In this document: positions 40,165 through 49,981 of the stretch, one piece after another
How the letters are laid out: every line of letters starts with the position of its first letter
How positions within the stretch are numbered: position 1 is the stretch's first letter
Origin: Chromobacterium rhizoryzae
GTDB lineage: Bacteria > Pseudomonadota > Gammaproteobacteria > Burkholderiales > Chromobacteriaceae
Reading direction: 5' to 3'
Length of the DNA stretch: 64,000 nt
Assembly: GCF_020544465.1 (NCBI RefSeq)
Contig: NZ_CP066126.1
Location: 620,001 to 684,000, forward strand
The notes under the pieces: model-generated
The model's database searches: none
The model's input: the letters and a program-made list of their open reading frames with translations, nothing else
Told to the model about the DNA's origin: nothing
Position numbers and translations under genes: made by a program

Positions 40165-40589
40165 TGGGTCCGGCAGTCGGCGCTGCTGGTGTTGGCGCTT
40201 TGATCCGCGCCGTCGAGCTTCAGCACGCAGCCGGACAGCTGCGGGCTGACGCCGCTGGCGGTGAGCAGGAAGCTGCCGCCTTGCGGCTGGTAGCGATAGT
40301 TGAATTCAGGCTGTGCCGGCTGCCAGCTGTTATTGCCCAAAGCGGCGCGGATGGCGCTGGCGTTGTCCGCGCTGGCGGCGGGATAGGCCAGGTGCAGCAG
40401 TTTGTGGTTTTCCAGCGCCAGGCTCAGGGCCATCAGATCGCTCTTGGCGGTATTGGCCTTGGCCGCCTGCACATGGCGCTGATAAGACGGCACCGCCACC
40501 AAGAGCAGGATGCCGACGATGGCGGCCACTACCATCATCTCGATCAGGGTGAAGCCGGAATGGCCTTGCGGCCGGACGGATGCGCTCAC
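40158..40589 (-). CDS. PilE-like minor pilin
   Basis: A 143-residue type IV pilin-like protein with cleavage site HSG/FTLIEMMVVAAIVGIL and Glu at +5, and a pair of C-terminal cysteines (SGCVLKLDG, SADCRTQW) that could form the D-region disulfide. It is the first gene of the operon, so the promoter lies in the 212-base AT-rich divergent gap before recC. It is closer in type to a minor PilE than to a major pilin, given its operon partners. Confidence 0.85.
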   Translation of the reverse strand: MSASVRPQGHSGFTLIEMMVVAAIVGILLLVAVPSYQRHVQAAKANTAKSDLMALSLALENHKLLHLAYPAASADNASAIRAALGNNSWQPAQPEFNYRYQPQGGSFLLTASGVSPQLSGCVLKLDGADQSANTSSADCRTQW

Positions 40590-40801
40590 GACATCGCCTT
40601 GCTAAATAAACGTCATATTTTAGCGTTATTGGACTCACATTGGTATTGATTGGCATCAATATGCTTTGTAAATATCTTGGCGAGAAGCAAGCCGCTGTCT
40701 GAGCGCCGCCTAGCGGCATAATCTGCCGCGCGCGGCGCATGCGGCCGATCCGGGCCGCGGATGCTACACTTGGGCTGATCTCACCTACCGCCTATCCCCG
40801 C

Positions 40802-43800
40802 ATGCTGCTTCTTTACCAGTCCAACCGCTTGGAGCAATTGGGTCAGCTGTTTTGCGGCATGAGCCAGAGCCTGCCGCTGTCCGACTCGTTCGCGCCGGAA
40901 ACCGTGATCGTGCAGAGCCGCGGCATGGGGCGCTGGATCACGCTGGACCTGGCCCGCAGCAACGGTGTGGCCGCCAATCTGGACTTCGTGCTGCCGGCTG
41001 CCTTCGCCTGGCGGCTGATGCAGCGGGTGATGCCGGATCTGCCGCGCAAGTCCTCGTTCGCGCCGGAAGTGCTGAGCTGGCGGCTGATGGAGCTGCTGCC
41101 CACGCTGGAGGGCGAGCCTTTTCTCGCTTTGTCGCGCTATCTGGAGGGCGGCGAGGCCGCCTGTTTCGAGCTGGCCGGCAAGGTGGCCGACATCTTCGAC
41201 CAATATCTGGTGTTCCGGCCGGATTGGATCCGCGCCTGGGAGACCGGCCAGTTGCTGGGCCTGGGCGACGACGAGGCCTGGCAGGCCGCCTTGTGGCGGC
41301 GGCTGGCCGACAGCGATTCCAGCCGCCACCGCGTGCGCATGTTGGACGAGTTCTTCGCCGAACTCAGGGCCGAGCATCTGCCGGAGCGGGTGACGCTGTT
41401 CGGCATCGCCAGCCTGGCGCCGATGTATCTGGCCCTGGTCAAGCGCCTGTCCCAGCTTACCGACGTCTGCCTGTTCACCCTCAATCCCTGCGAAGCTTAC
41501 TGGGGCGACATCGTCGACGCCCGCCGCAAGCTCAAGCTGCAGCAGAAGGGGGATTTGTTCGCCACCGAGGGCCATCCCTTGTTGGCCTCGCTGGGCAAGC
41601 AGGGCCGCGATTTCTTCGAACTGATCGCCGAAGACAGCGAGCTGGACGCGCGGCCCCTATTCGACATTCCCCGCAGCGACGCGCTGCTGGCGCGCTTGCA
41701 GCGCGACATCCTGCAATTGAACGATCCCAAGGACGCGCCGCGTCCGCTGGCGGCGGACGACGATTCGGTGCAGATCCACGCCGCCCACGGGCCGATGCGC
41801 GAACTGGAAGTATTGAAAGACCGTTTGCTGACGATGTTCCGCGAGGACCCCGGGCTCAATCCCGCCGACGTGGCCGTGCTGACCCCGGACATCAACAGCT
41901 ACGCGCCTTATATCGACGCGGTGTTCGGCGCTCGTCCGCAGGAGGACGCGGCGCCGGACATTCCCTATAGCATCGCCGACCGCCGCATCGCGCGCGAAGA
42001 ACCGCTGCTGGCCAGCTACGCGGCCTTGCTGGACCTGGCCGACTCCCGCTTCGCCGCCGATCAGGTGCTGGCCTTGCTGGACGCGCCGGCCTTGTTGCGC
42101 CGCTTCGGCCTGGACGACGCCGACGTGCCCTTTGTGCAGCAATGGGTGCGCGAGGCCGGCATCCGCTGGGGACGGGACGCCGCGCACAAGGCGGCGCTGG
42201 GTTTGCCGGCGGACCCGCTGTTCACCTGGCGTTGGGGCCTGGACCGGCTGTTGCTGGGCGCGGTGCTGCCGCCGGCCTTGGCCGGCGACGACAGCGGCCT
42301 GTACGCCGGCCTGCTGCCGCACAGCAGCGCTCAGGGCCAGTTGGCGGAAGCGTTGGGGCGCTTTTCCGCCTGCTATCGCGAACTGGAGCGCGTGGCGGAG
42401 GAGTGGGCGCGTCCGGCCGCTCCGGCTCGGTGGGCGGAGCGCTTGCAACAGGCTTGCGAGCGGCTGTTCGACGCGGACGCCGACGACGAGAAAGCGCTGG
42501 AGGTATTGCGCGCCGCGTTGGCGGAACTGGCGGAGGACGCCGAGCTGGCCGGCTTCGAGCAAGAGGTGGGCCTGCCGGCGGTGCGGGATTGGCTCAAACG
42601 CAAACTGACCCTGGCCTCGCCGTTGGGCTTTCTGTCCGGCGGCGTCACCTTCTGCGCGATGGTGCCGATGCGCTCCATTCCCTTCCGCGTGTTGTGCCTG
42701 ATCGGCATGAACGACGGCGCTTATCCGCGCGACGAACGCCCGGTCAGCTTCGACCTGGTGGCGCGCCATCCGCGCCGCGGCGACCGCTCGCGCCGTTTCG
42801 ACGACCGCTACCTCTTCCTGGAGGCCATTCTCTCCGCGCGGGAAAAGCTCTATCTGTCCTATGTGGGCCAGTCCGCCCGCAGCGGCGAAACCCTGCCGCC
42901 CTCGCCGCTGATCGCCGAATTGCTGGATTGCTTCTCCGCCATGTGCGGCCAGGATCTTGGCCGGGCGCTGACGGTGCGCCACCCGCTGCAGCCGTTCTCG
43001 CCCGCCGCCTACGACGGCGCGGACCCGCGGCTGGCCAGCTTCGAGCCCACTTTCGCCGCCGCCCTGTCGCAGCCGGAGGCCGCGCCGCGGCCGTTCGCCG
43101 AAGCCTTGCCGCCGGCGGCGCTCAGCGGCGTGGTCAATCTGCACGACTTCATCCGTTTCTGGCGCAATCCGGTGCGCGCCTGGCTGGCGGACCGGCTCGC
43201 CATCCGCCTGTTCGGCGGCGACGAGGAGCTGCCGGTGCGCGAGCCTTTCGCCGTGGACGGCGACGCCAGCCAGGCGGTGCGCAGGCAGTTGGTGGACGCC
43301 ATGTTGCATCGCCGTCCGCAAGCGCCGGTGCGCGAGCGCGTCGCCGCCGCCGGTCTGCTGCCGCCGGCTGCGCTGGGCCGGGCCTGGCTGGTGGAGGAGG
43401 CGCGTTCCAGCGTCAAGCTGGCGGCGCGGCTGCCGGCCGCGCTGAGCCGGGACGTTCTGCCGCCGCAGCCGGTCCATCTGCATGCGGCCGGCCTCACCCT
43501 GGTGGGCGAGCTCACCGGGCTGCGCCCCGAAGGTCAGCTGGATTTCGTCGTCGGCAAGATCAACGCCGCCCAGCGCGTGGCCCTGTGGCTGAGCCATCTG
43601 ATTCTGTGCGCGGCGCGGCCGCCGGGCGTGGTCTGCCGCACCGCCTGCTACGACGATACTGGCAGCCTGCTGCTGGAGGACGAGCCGGAGGCCTTGGCCT
43701 TGCTGGAGCCGTGGCTGGCGCGCTGGCGTCAGGGCCAGGACCAAGCCTTGCCCTGGTTCGGCCGCACCAGCTGGGCGTATGCCGAAGCTTTGGCGGCGGA

Positions 43801-44011
43801 GCCGGAGCGGCGCGACAAGGCGATGCGGAAAGCGCTGGAAAAATGGGACCCCGGCTTTGTCCGCGAAGGCGGCATGGCGCAAAAGGACGAGGCGGCGATC
43901 GCGCTGGCCTTCCGCAATCAACAGCCCCTGGACGATCCTCTGTTCGCGCAACTGGCGGAAACCCTGCTGTCGCCGCTGGCGGAGCGGCTGCAGGGCGGCG
44001 GCGCGGAGTGA
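40802..44011 (+). CDS. recC: exodeoxyribonuclease V subunit gamma (RecC)
   Basis: A 1,069-residue protein with the RecC hallmarks: MLLLYQSNRLEQL at the start, VQSRGMGRWITLDLA, the inactivated helicase-like blocks and the central MVPMRSIPFRVLCLIGMNDGAYPRDERP segment. RecC recognises Chi sites and splits the duplex within RecBCD. It is slightly shorter than E. coli RecC (1,122). The expected partners recB and recD do not follow; the next gene is convergent and only 16 bases away. They must lie elsewhere in the genome. The start at 40802 aligns with the family N-terminus. Confidence 0.95.
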   Translation: MLLLYQSNRLEQLGQLFCGMSQSLPLSDSFAPETVIVQSRGMGRWITLDLARSNGVAANLDFVLPAAFAWRLMQRVMPDLPRKSSFAPEVLSWRLMELLPTLEGEPFLALSRYLEGGEAACFELAGKVADIFDQYLVFRPDWIRAWETGQLLGLGDDEAWQAALWRRLADSDSSRHRVRMLDEFFAELRAEHLPERVTLFGIASLAPMYLALVKRLSQLTDVCLFTLNPCEAYWGDIVDARRKLKLQQKGDLFATEGHPLLASLGKQGRDFFELIAEDSELDARPLFDIPRSDALLARLQRDILQLNDPKDAPRPLAADDDSVQIHAAHGPMRELEVLKDRLLTMFREDPGLNPADVAVLTPDINSYAPYIDAVFGARPQEDAAPDIPYSIADRRIAREEPLLASYAALLDLADSRFAADQVLALLDAPALLRRFGLDDADVPFVQQWVREAGIRWGRDAAHKAALGLPADPLFTWRWGLDRLLLGAVLPPALAGDDSGLYAGLLPHSSAQGQLAEALGRFSACYRELERVAEEWARPAAPARWAERLQQACERLFDADADDEKALEVLRAALAELAEDAELAGFEQEVGLPAVRDWLKRKLTLASPLGFLSGGVTFCAMVPMRSIPFRVLCLIGMNDGAYPRDERPVSFDLVARHPRRGDRSRRFDDRYLFLEAILSAREKLYLSYVGQSARSGETLPPSPLIAELLDCFSAMCGQDLGRALTVRHPLQPFSPAAYDGADPRLASFEPTFAAALSQPEAAPRPFAEALPPAALSGVVNLHDFIRFWRNPVRAWLADRLAIRLFGGDEELPVREPFAVDGDASQAVRRQLVDAMLHRRPQAPVRERVAAAGLLPPAALGRAWLVEEARSSVKLAARLPAALSRDVLPPQPVHLHAAGLTLVGELTGLRPEGQLDFVVGKINAAQRVALWLSHLILCAARPPGVVCRTACYDDTGSLLLEDEPEALALLEPWLARWRQGQDQALPWFGRTSWAYAEALAAEPERRDKAMRKALEKWDPGFVREGGMAQKDEAAIALAFRNQQPLDDPLFAQLAETLLSPLAERLQGGGAE

Positions 44012-44027
44012 GGCGGCCGGCGCCGGC

Positions 44028-44849
44028 TCATTCCTCCGGATACGGCGCTTCGAAGTAGCGCTGATACAAGGTCTGAATCGAGCCGTCGCGCCGCATGCCG
44101 GTCAGGGCCTGCCGGAAAGCGTCCGCCACCGGCTGCGGCACGCTGCTTTTGCTGAAGATGAAATACGCGCCGCCGATATTCCAGACCGGCGCGAGCGGCA
44201 CGATCTCCGCTCCCGTCGGTTGGGCCTGCAGCGCCGCGCGCAGGGTCGCGCTGTTGGCCAGCACCAGGTCCAGCCTCCTGGCTCGCAGCTTTTGGATATT
44301 GATGTCCAGCGTCGGCCCGATGTCCACGGCGACGCTTGGCGGCGGGAGTTTCAGCCAGGCGTCCAGGCTGGCCCCGTAGCTGTCGCCGCGGGTGACGCCC
44401 AGGATGAGCTTGCCGTGCTTGCCCAAATCTTCCAGCCGGTGCGTCGGCCATTGCGCCGCGCGGCCGCGCAAGCTCCACAAGCGCACGGTGGTGGGGCTGT
44501 AGGCCCAGACGAAGTGGGCGAAGGGTTCGCGTTCCGGCGTTTTCAGCGCCTCCATCGCCACGTCCACCAGACCGTTTTTCAGGCTCAGCAAGGTCCGCGG
44601 CCAGGGCATTTGCTGGTAGTGGAGCCGGCAGCCGGTCCGGCGCGCGGCTTCGTTGAGCACGGCGACGGCGTAGCCGTCCAGTTGCTGGCGCGCGGATAGA
44701 TAGTGGTAAGGAGGCCAACTGTCCCAGCCGACGCTTAATTCCCGGACGCAGGCGCTGACGGCCGGCTGAGGCGCGGCCAGGACCGGTCCGGCGCATAGCG
44801 CCGCGGCAGAGGCCAGGCCGTGGACGGCGAGGCGGAAAAGTCGGCGCAT
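44028..44849 (-). CDS. periplasmic solute-binding-like protein (SBP_bac_3 type)
   Basis: A 273-residue protein with a signal peptide ending near GPVLAAPQ. The mature part has SVGWDSWPPYHYLSARQQLDGY, the first lobe pattern of amino-acid-type binding proteins, and GVTRGDSYG. It resembles the orphan binding protein at 8689-9417 in size and type but is not a close copy. No permease genes are adjacent. The ligand is unknown. Confidence 0.82.
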   Translation of the reverse strand: MRRLFRLAVHGLASAAALCAGPVLAAPQPAVSACVRELSVGWDSWPPYHYLSARQQLDGYAVAVLNEAARRTGCRLHYQQMPWPRTLLSLKNGLVDVAMEALKTPEREPFAHFVWAYSPTTVRLWSLRGRAAQWPTHRLEDLGKHGKLILGVTRGDSYGASLDAWLKLPPPSVAVDIGPTLDINIQKLRARRLDLVLANSATLRAALQAQPTGAEIVPLAPVWNIGGAYFIFSKSSVPQPVADAFRQALTGMRRDGSIQTLYQRYFEAPYPEE

Positions 44850-44964
44850 GGCGAGGCTCCGGCGGGGGATGCTTTACTATAGCCGGGCGGAGGCTGGGGA
44901 TAACTTCGCGTAGCCGTGCGGATCTGTGGATAAACGGGAAGGGGCCGAAGGCGGCGGGAATGCG

Positions 44965-45043
44965 AAAAGGGTCAGCTTGCGCTGACCCTTTTCATTTTGG
45001 TGGCGAATCAGGGACTCGAACCCCGGACCTGCGGATTATGATT
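44965..45043. repeat. att-like direct repeat, remnant 3' half of tRNA-Met with its terminator
   Basis: 79 bases identical to 45993-46071. It includes the hairpin AAAAGGGTCAGC/GCTGACCCTTTT and, on the minus strand, the last 46 bases of tRNA-Met including the CCA end. The match stops sharply at 45043, after which the sequence turns AT-rich and unrelated. Confidence 0.95.
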
Positions 45044-45276
45044 TTTTGGTAAGGGCAGGAACAGTTCATGATTGCTATAACGGGTAATGTGTGCATTAGG
45101 GTAAAATACGTTTTTTCTGTATGCTTTTTGGGGCTTTAAAGGGGCCCACTATATTGGGTTTGCTAGGTGATTTTTAGGGGAAATTATAGCCTGGGTAATC
45201 TAATGCTGCTTGATAGATATAATGTTTTATTTTTAGAATGTTATTTAATGAACGCAAAATTCCAAAATAAAAGATA

Positions 45277-45789
45277 ATGAAATTATACATAATGCAAAAA
45301 TTTATGGCAGCTGCGACCTGCTCATTTATATTGGGTGGATGTGCGGCTCCAATTACATACTACTCGAAATATGAGGATGTCTCTAAGCCAGGTAAGATAC
45401 AATTTTCCGCCCAAAGTGGAGCATTCACAAGTGTGTCCTTGTTCTCGGATTCATACGAATGTAATGGCATACAGCGTCTAGCTTTTTTTCTTCCTGGATT
45501 TGATGAAACTGTTTATGTGCCTGCAGGTAAATTTATAACATTTAGTGTTTATGTACAAACTCCTGGCTTCCCTGAGTTTAAATATGGCGGTGGTATTTAT
45601 ACCGTTCCATTTGACTCAAAAGAAATGCGAGTTAATGTCAGTTATAAGGGTGATGTGGTTTATACCAAAATTGATTCATATGATTCTAAAGTCGGCTGGC
45701 ATTCTGCCAAAGGTGTGATTGCTCGGGTGCCCCTTAAGCCATTTTTTGATTCTGAATCTTGGTGTGAACCAATTTCAGAAATTAGATGA
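45277..45789 (+). CDS. islet-encoded putative lipoprotein of unknown function
   Basis: A 170-residue protein with a short signal sequence and lipobox ILGGC (Cys near residue 22), so it is predicted to be membrane-anchored. The mature part is rich in aromatic residues and beta-strand-like segments (VYVQTPGFPEFKYGGGIYTV) and ends with a cysteine-containing tail. I do not recognise a family. Base composition is strongly AT-rich and codon use differs from the chromosome, so it was acquired by transfer. The start at 45277 is uncertain because the ribosome site is weak; ATG codons at 45292 and 45304 are alternatives. It is the only gene of the tRNA islet. The 45044-45276 stretch ahead of it is AT-rich, without a gene. 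Confidence 0.75.
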   Translation: MKLYIMQKFMAAATCSFILGGCAAPITYYSKYEDVSKPGKIQFSAQSGAFTSVSLFSDSYECNGIQRLAFFLPGFDETVYVPAGKFITFSVYVQTPGFPEFKYGGGIYTVPFDSKEMRVNVSYKGDVVYTKIDSYDSKVGWHSAKGVIARVPLKPFFDSESWCEPISEIR

Positions 45790-45992
45790 ATGTATTTGCA
45801 TCTTCTGATGCTGATGGCATTTTTTGATTGAGTGATTAACAATTGGCTAATTATATTTTGCCATTGTTTGGCAGGGGGCTGTGATATTGCTGGTAACAAG
45901 GGGAGAGGCAGGGATTGAATCTGTTGCCGGATGCAGGCATTGGGCAACCAGAGTGTCTAGCTTGGGCATGCAGATGTTGTTGTAAGAAGTGA

Positions 45993-46102
<110 letters not shown>

Positions 46103-46137
46103 GTGAAGACTTGTCGAAAACAACTCTTCGCAAACTG

Positions 46138-46214
<77 letters not shown>

Positions 46215-46248
46215 ACGTTTTTCGATGCACGAGTGCACCGAGACGCGA

Positions 46249-46277
46249 AATATACGCAGCCGAAAGCCGGCTGTCAA
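46249..46277 (-). promoter_or_regulatory. strong promoter of the tRNA-Met pair
   Basis: On the minus strand a perfect -35 element TTGACA (46272-46277) is followed, after exactly 17 bases, by TATATT (46249-46254). A GC-rich discriminator follows, as is usual for stringently controlled stable RNA genes. The first tRNA begins 34 bases further on. Confidence 0.9.
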
Positions 46278-46299
46278 CAAGATTCTCGCGGCCGCCGGC

Positions 46300-47460
46300 T
46301 TACAGGGTGTAGCAGCGGTCGCCGCGCAGGAAACCGCTCCAGTCTATGCTTACCCCCTTGCCGAAGCCTATGGCCTTGAACAACTCGCCCATTTCCGACG
46401 GCGACAGCAGCTTCTGCACCGCGGCGGCCTGCGGCAGATAGCCGGCGGCGTCGGCCGGGTCCAGCTGCTCCAGCAACTGGGTGATGCCGGCGTTGATCAG
46501 GAATTGAGCCTGGGTGGTGTAGCCGATCAGGTCCAGGCCGGAGTCTATGCCGGCCTGGGCCACCGCGCTGAAATCGACGTGGCAGGTCAAGTCCATCAGG
46601 CCGGGCAGGAAGAAGGGATCGTCCACGGTGTGGTGGCGGTAATGGCCTATCAGCGTGCCCATATGGCGCTGCGGGTGATAGTACTCGGCGGCGGGGAAGC
46701 CGTAGTCCAGCAGCAGCACGGCGCCGCGATCCAGTTTTTGCGCCAGGGTGTGGAGGAAGCCGATATTGGCCGGGCTGATTTCGGAAACATAGTCGTCGTG
46801 CCGCGGCTGGATGGCTTGGGCCAGTTGCAGCAGCCGCGGGTCCTGAATGGCGCGGTCTTCCCAGACGAAGCGCTCGCCGTCCAGCGCCACGCCGCGCCGT
46901 TGGACTTCGGGGGTCCAGTGGATCAGCTCGCAGGGCATGGCGTCCAGCACTTCGTTGCCGATGATCACGCCGTCCAGCCGCTCCGGCAGCTGGCTCAGCC
47001 ACTGCACGCGCTCGGCCAGTTGCGGCAGCGCCTGGCGGATATTGCTTTGCTGGCGTTCGATCAGGTCTGGCGACAGATCGACGATGCAATAGCGTTCCGG
47101 CAGCGCGTCCAGCGCTTGCAGTTCGCTGAGAATGTCGATGGCCAGCTTACCGGTGCCGGCGCCGAACTCATAGACCACATTGGCGGTTTGCGGCAGCAGT
47201 TCCGCCAACTGGCGCGCCAGCGCGCGGCCGAACAAGGCGCTCATTTCCGGCGCGGTGGTGAAGTCGCCGGCCGCGCCCAGTTTGCGGCTGCCGGCGGCGT
47301 AATAGCCCAGGCCGGGCGCGTACAGCGCCAGCTCCATGTAGCGGGAGAACGGCATCCAGCCGCCCTGCTGGCGGATTTCCGCCTGAATGGCGTGGACAAG
47401 GCTTTGGCTGGTGGCCAGCGCGTCGGCGCTGGCGGCGGGTAAGGTGGTCATGGCGGTCAT
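46300..47460 (-). CDS. MidA/NDUFAF7-family SAM-dependent methyltransferase
   Basis: A protein of about 386 residues. The family signature is seen in MPFSRYMELALYAPGLGYY, GAAGDFTTAPEMSALFGRALA and VVYEFGAGTGKLAIDIL (SAM-binding glycine motif), followed by EVLDAMPCE. The mitochondrial homologue NDUFAF7 methylates an arginine of complex I; the bacterial substrate is not established. The start may be 47460 or 47451. It lies upstream of, and in the same direction as, the tRNA-Met pair but is separate from it. Confidence 0.87.
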   Translation of the reverse strand: MTAMTTLPAASADALATSQSLVHAIQAEIRQQGGWMPFSRYMELALYAPGLGYYAAGSRKLGAAGDFTTAPEMSALFGRALARQLAELLPQTANVVYEFGAGTGKLAIDILSELQALDALPERYCIVDLSPDLIERQQSNIRQALPQLAERVQWLSQLPERLDGVIIGNEVLDAMPCELIHWTPEVQRRGVALDGERFVWEDRAIQDPRLLQLAQAIQPRHDDYVSEISPANIGFLHTLAQKLDRGAVLLLDYGFPAAEYYHPQRHMGTLIGHYRHHTVDDPFFLPGLMDLTCHVDFSAVAQAGIDSGLDLIGYTTQAQFLINAGITQLLEQLDPADAAGYLPQAAAVQKLLSPSEMGELFKAIGFGKGVSIDWSGFLRGDRCYTL

Positions 47461-47512
47461 CCTGCTACAATGTGCCGCGATTGTGGTGGAAACTGAGGGA
47501 CAGGAGAAGAGG

Positions 47513-48061
47513 GTGAGCGGATTTTACCGTTGGATGGCCGGCTGCGCGGGCGGCCTGTTGCTGGGGCCGGCGCTGGCGGCGCCGCAGTGGGCGGTGTCGA
47601 AGCCGTATCCGGACAATCCTTTGCAAGTGGCCAGCCTGGACGGCGAGGCGACGGTGGGACGCAGCCGCTTTCCGGCGCGTTTGGACGTGGCTTGCCGCGC
47701 GGACAGCCCGCCCTTGCGGCTGTCCTTGCACGTGTCGGATCAATTGGGCGGCTGGGACGTGCGTCCGTACGAGGGGCCGGGCGGCCTGGGCGAGCGGCGC
47801 AAGCTCAAGCTGAACCTGGCCGGTTTGCGCCGCGGCGTGGACAGTCATTTCGCCGGCTGGTACGAGGAGAGCGGCCGCTTCGTGTTCGAGTGGCCGTCGC
47901 GGGGCGAGTTCTTCGCCTGGCAGTCCGCCGCGCACAAGGAACTGCTGGTGACGATAGACGGCGCCAGCCGCAAGCACGGCAAGCTGGTGGCGCGTTTCGT
48001 CTTGCCGCCGTCCAGCCAGGCGGCCTTGGCGGCGGCCCAGCCGTGCATGGGCAAGAAATAG
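47513..48061 (+). CDS. hypothetical exported protein
   Basis: A 182-residue protein starting at GTG 47513, preceded by AGGAGA at 47502-47507. The signal peptide ends near GPALAAPQ. The mature part has a conserved look, with one Cys pair position (ACRAD, QPCMG) and beta-rich segments, but I recognise no family. It is divergent from the MidA-like gene with a 52-base gap and precedes a pteridine reductase gene. Role unknown. Confidence 0.7.
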   Translation: MSGFYRWMAGCAGGLLLGPALAAPQWAVSKPYPDNPLQVASLDGEATVGRSRFPARLDVACRADSPPLRLSLHVSDQLGGWDVRPYEGPGGLGERRKLKLNLAGLRRGVDSHFAGWYEESGRFVFEWPSRGEFFAWQSAAHKELLVTIDGASRKHGKLVARFVLPPSSQAALAAAQPCMGKK

Positions 48062-48139
48062 AGCGCGCGGCCGGCGTCATCGCGGCGTAAGGCGCGTGTG
48101 GGAGCCTGCGGCGGCGGGCGAAGATTCAGAGGAGCGGAA

Positions 48140-48901
48140 ATGGCGGATCAGGGGACGACAGGAGAGCAGCGGGTGGCGCTGATCAGCGGCGCGGCGCGGC
48201 GCGTGGGCGCGGGCATCGCCCGGCATTTGCACGCGCGGGGCCTGCGGGTGGTGTTGCACTATCGCGGTTCGCGCGGCGAGGCGGAGGCCTTGGCGGCGGA
48301 ACTGAACGCGGCGCGGCCGGATTCCGCGCGCTTGCTGCAGGGCGATTTGCTGGACACGGCGGCGTTGCCGGCGCTGGCGGCGCGGGCGGTGGCGGCGTTC
48401 GGCCGGCTGGACGGCCTGGTCAACAACGCGTCCAGCTTCTTCCCCACCGAGGTGGGCCGGATCGACGAGGCGGCCTGGCACGATCTGATGGGCAGCAATC
48501 TGAAGGCGCCGCTATTCCTGTCCCAGGCGCTGGCGCCTGAGCTGGCCAAGCGTCGCGGCGCCATTGTCGGCATCGCCGACATCCACGTGGAGCGGCCGAT
48601 GGCCCGCCATGTGGTGTACAACCTGGCCAAGGCCGGCCACGCGCAGCTGATCCGCAGCCTGGCGATAGAGCTGGCGCCGGCGGTGCGGGTCAACGGGGTC
48701 TCGCCCGGAGTGAATCTGTGGCCGGAGGACGACGCGTCCTTCGACGCGGCGGAGCGCGCGGCGATCGAGGCCAGCATTCCCTTGCGCCGCACCGGAGTGC
48801 CGGAAGACATCGCCCGGGCGGTGGCCTTTCTGCTGCTGGACGCCGGCTACGTCACCGGTCAGATTCTGGCGGTGGACGGCGGCCGCAGCGTGGTGTTGTA
48901 G
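48140..48901 (+). CDS. pteridine reductase, short-chain dehydrogenase family
   Basis: A 253-residue SDR enzyme. The cofactor motif ISGAARRVGAGIARHLHARG includes the arginines typical of NADPH-dependent pteridine reductases. The catalytic Tyr-x3-Lys is YNLAKAGH, and SPGVNLWPEDD is a loop typical of this subgroup. It should reduce pterins or dihydrofolate, supplementing folate metabolism. The start at 48140 follows AGAGGA. Closest known types are bacterial PTR1-like and FolM enzymes. Confidence 0.88.
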   Translation: MADQGTTGEQRVALISGAARRVGAGIARHLHARGLRVVLHYRGSRGEAEALAAELNAARPDSARLLQGDLLDTAALPALAARAVAAFGRLDGLVNNASSFFPTEVGRIDEAAWHDLMGSNLKAPLFLSQALAPELAKRRGAIVGIADIHVERPMARHVVYNLAKAGHAQLIRSLAIELAPAVRVNGVSPGVNLWPEDDASFDAAERAAIEASIPLRRTGVPEDIARAVAFLLLDAGYVTGQILAVDGGRSVVL

Positions 48902-49003
48902 CCGCTGCGCGGGCGGGCCGCGCGCGCGCCTTGTTCGCCGTCGTGGATTTCGCCGCGGAAAAAAAGTAAAATCGCCTGTTTTTCAATTTCTTAGCCGTAC
49001 TCC

Positions 49004-49981
49004 ATGTCCGAAGCAAGCAGCGTCCTCGACGACAAGGCCAAAAAGGCCGTGTTTGAAGGCAATAAACTGGCCAAGCGCCTGCGCCACCATGTGGGTGACG
49101 CCATCAATGACTTCAATATGATAGAAGAGGGCGACCGCGTGATGGTCTGCCTGTCCGGCGGCAAGGACAGCTACACCTTGCTGGACATTCTGCGCGGCTT
49201 GCAGAAGTCCGCGCCTATCGATTTCTCCATCGTGGCGGTCAATCTGGACCAGAAACAGCCGGGCTTCCCCGAGCACGTGCTGCCGGAATACCTGGATTCC
49301 ATCGGCGTCGAATACCGCATCGTCGAAGAAGACACCTATTCCATCGTCAAGCGCCTGGTGCCGGAAGGCAAGACCACTTGCAGCCTGTGTTCGCGGCTGC
49401 GCCGCGGCATTCTCTACCGCGTGGCCGACGAACTGGGCGCGACCAAGATCGCGCTGGGCCACCACCGCGACGACATTCTGCACACCCTGTTCCTGAATAT
49501 GTTCTACGGCGGCAAGCTGAAGTCCATGCCGCCCAAGCTGGTGTCCGACGACGGCCGCCACATGGTGATACGCCCGCTGGCTTACTGCCGCGAAAAGGAT
49601 ATCGAGCGCTACGCCGCGCTGCGCGAATTCCCCATCATTCCTTGCAATCTGTGCGGCTCGCAACCCAATTTGCAGCGCCAGGTGGTCAAGGACATGGTCA
49701 ATGACTGGGACCGCCGCTTCCCCGGCCGTTTGGAGAGCATGTTCCGCGCGCTGCAGAACGTGGTGCCGTCCCATCTGGCCGACACCGGCCTGTTCGACTT
49801 CGCCGGCCTGAAGACCGGCGACGCGCCGTTCGAGGACGGCGACACCGCTTTCGACAAGGAAGAATTCCGCGACCCGCCGCCGCCGCAGGACGACGAGGCC
49901 GATGCGGCGCCGAAGAAACGCACCATCAGCATTCTGGATTCGCGCAAACCGGCGGGAGAGGACTCGGGCTGTGGCGCGTAG
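49004..49981 (+). CDS. ttcA: tRNA 2-thiocytidine biosynthesis protein TtcA
   Basis: A 325-residue ATP-dependent tRNA sulfurtransferase. The PP-loop is SGGKDS (51-56), and the iron-sulfur/catalytic cysteines are in TTCSLCSRLRRG (Cys126, Cys129) and PCNLCGSQ. It thiolates cytidine 32 of several tRNAs. The C-terminal extension of about 50 residues (rich in Asp, Pro and charged residues) is poorly conserved. The gene overlaps the next one by 11 bases if that gene starts at GTG 49971. Confidence 0.96.
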   Translation: MSEASSVLDDKAKKAVFEGNKLAKRLRHHVGDAINDFNMIEEGDRVMVCLSGGKDSYTLLDILRGLQKSAPIDFSIVAVNLDQKQPGFPEHVLPEYLDSIGVEYRIVEEDTYSIVKRLVPEGKTTCSLCSRLRRGILYRVADELGATKIALGHHRDDILHTLFLNMFYGGKLKSMPPKLVSDDGRHMVIRPLAYCREKDIERYAALREFPIIPCNLCGSQPNLQRQVVKDMVNDWDRRFPGRLESMFRALQNVVPSHLADTGLFDFAGLKTGDAPFEDGDTAFDKEEFRDPPPPQDDEADAAPKKRTISILDSRKPAGEDSGCGA

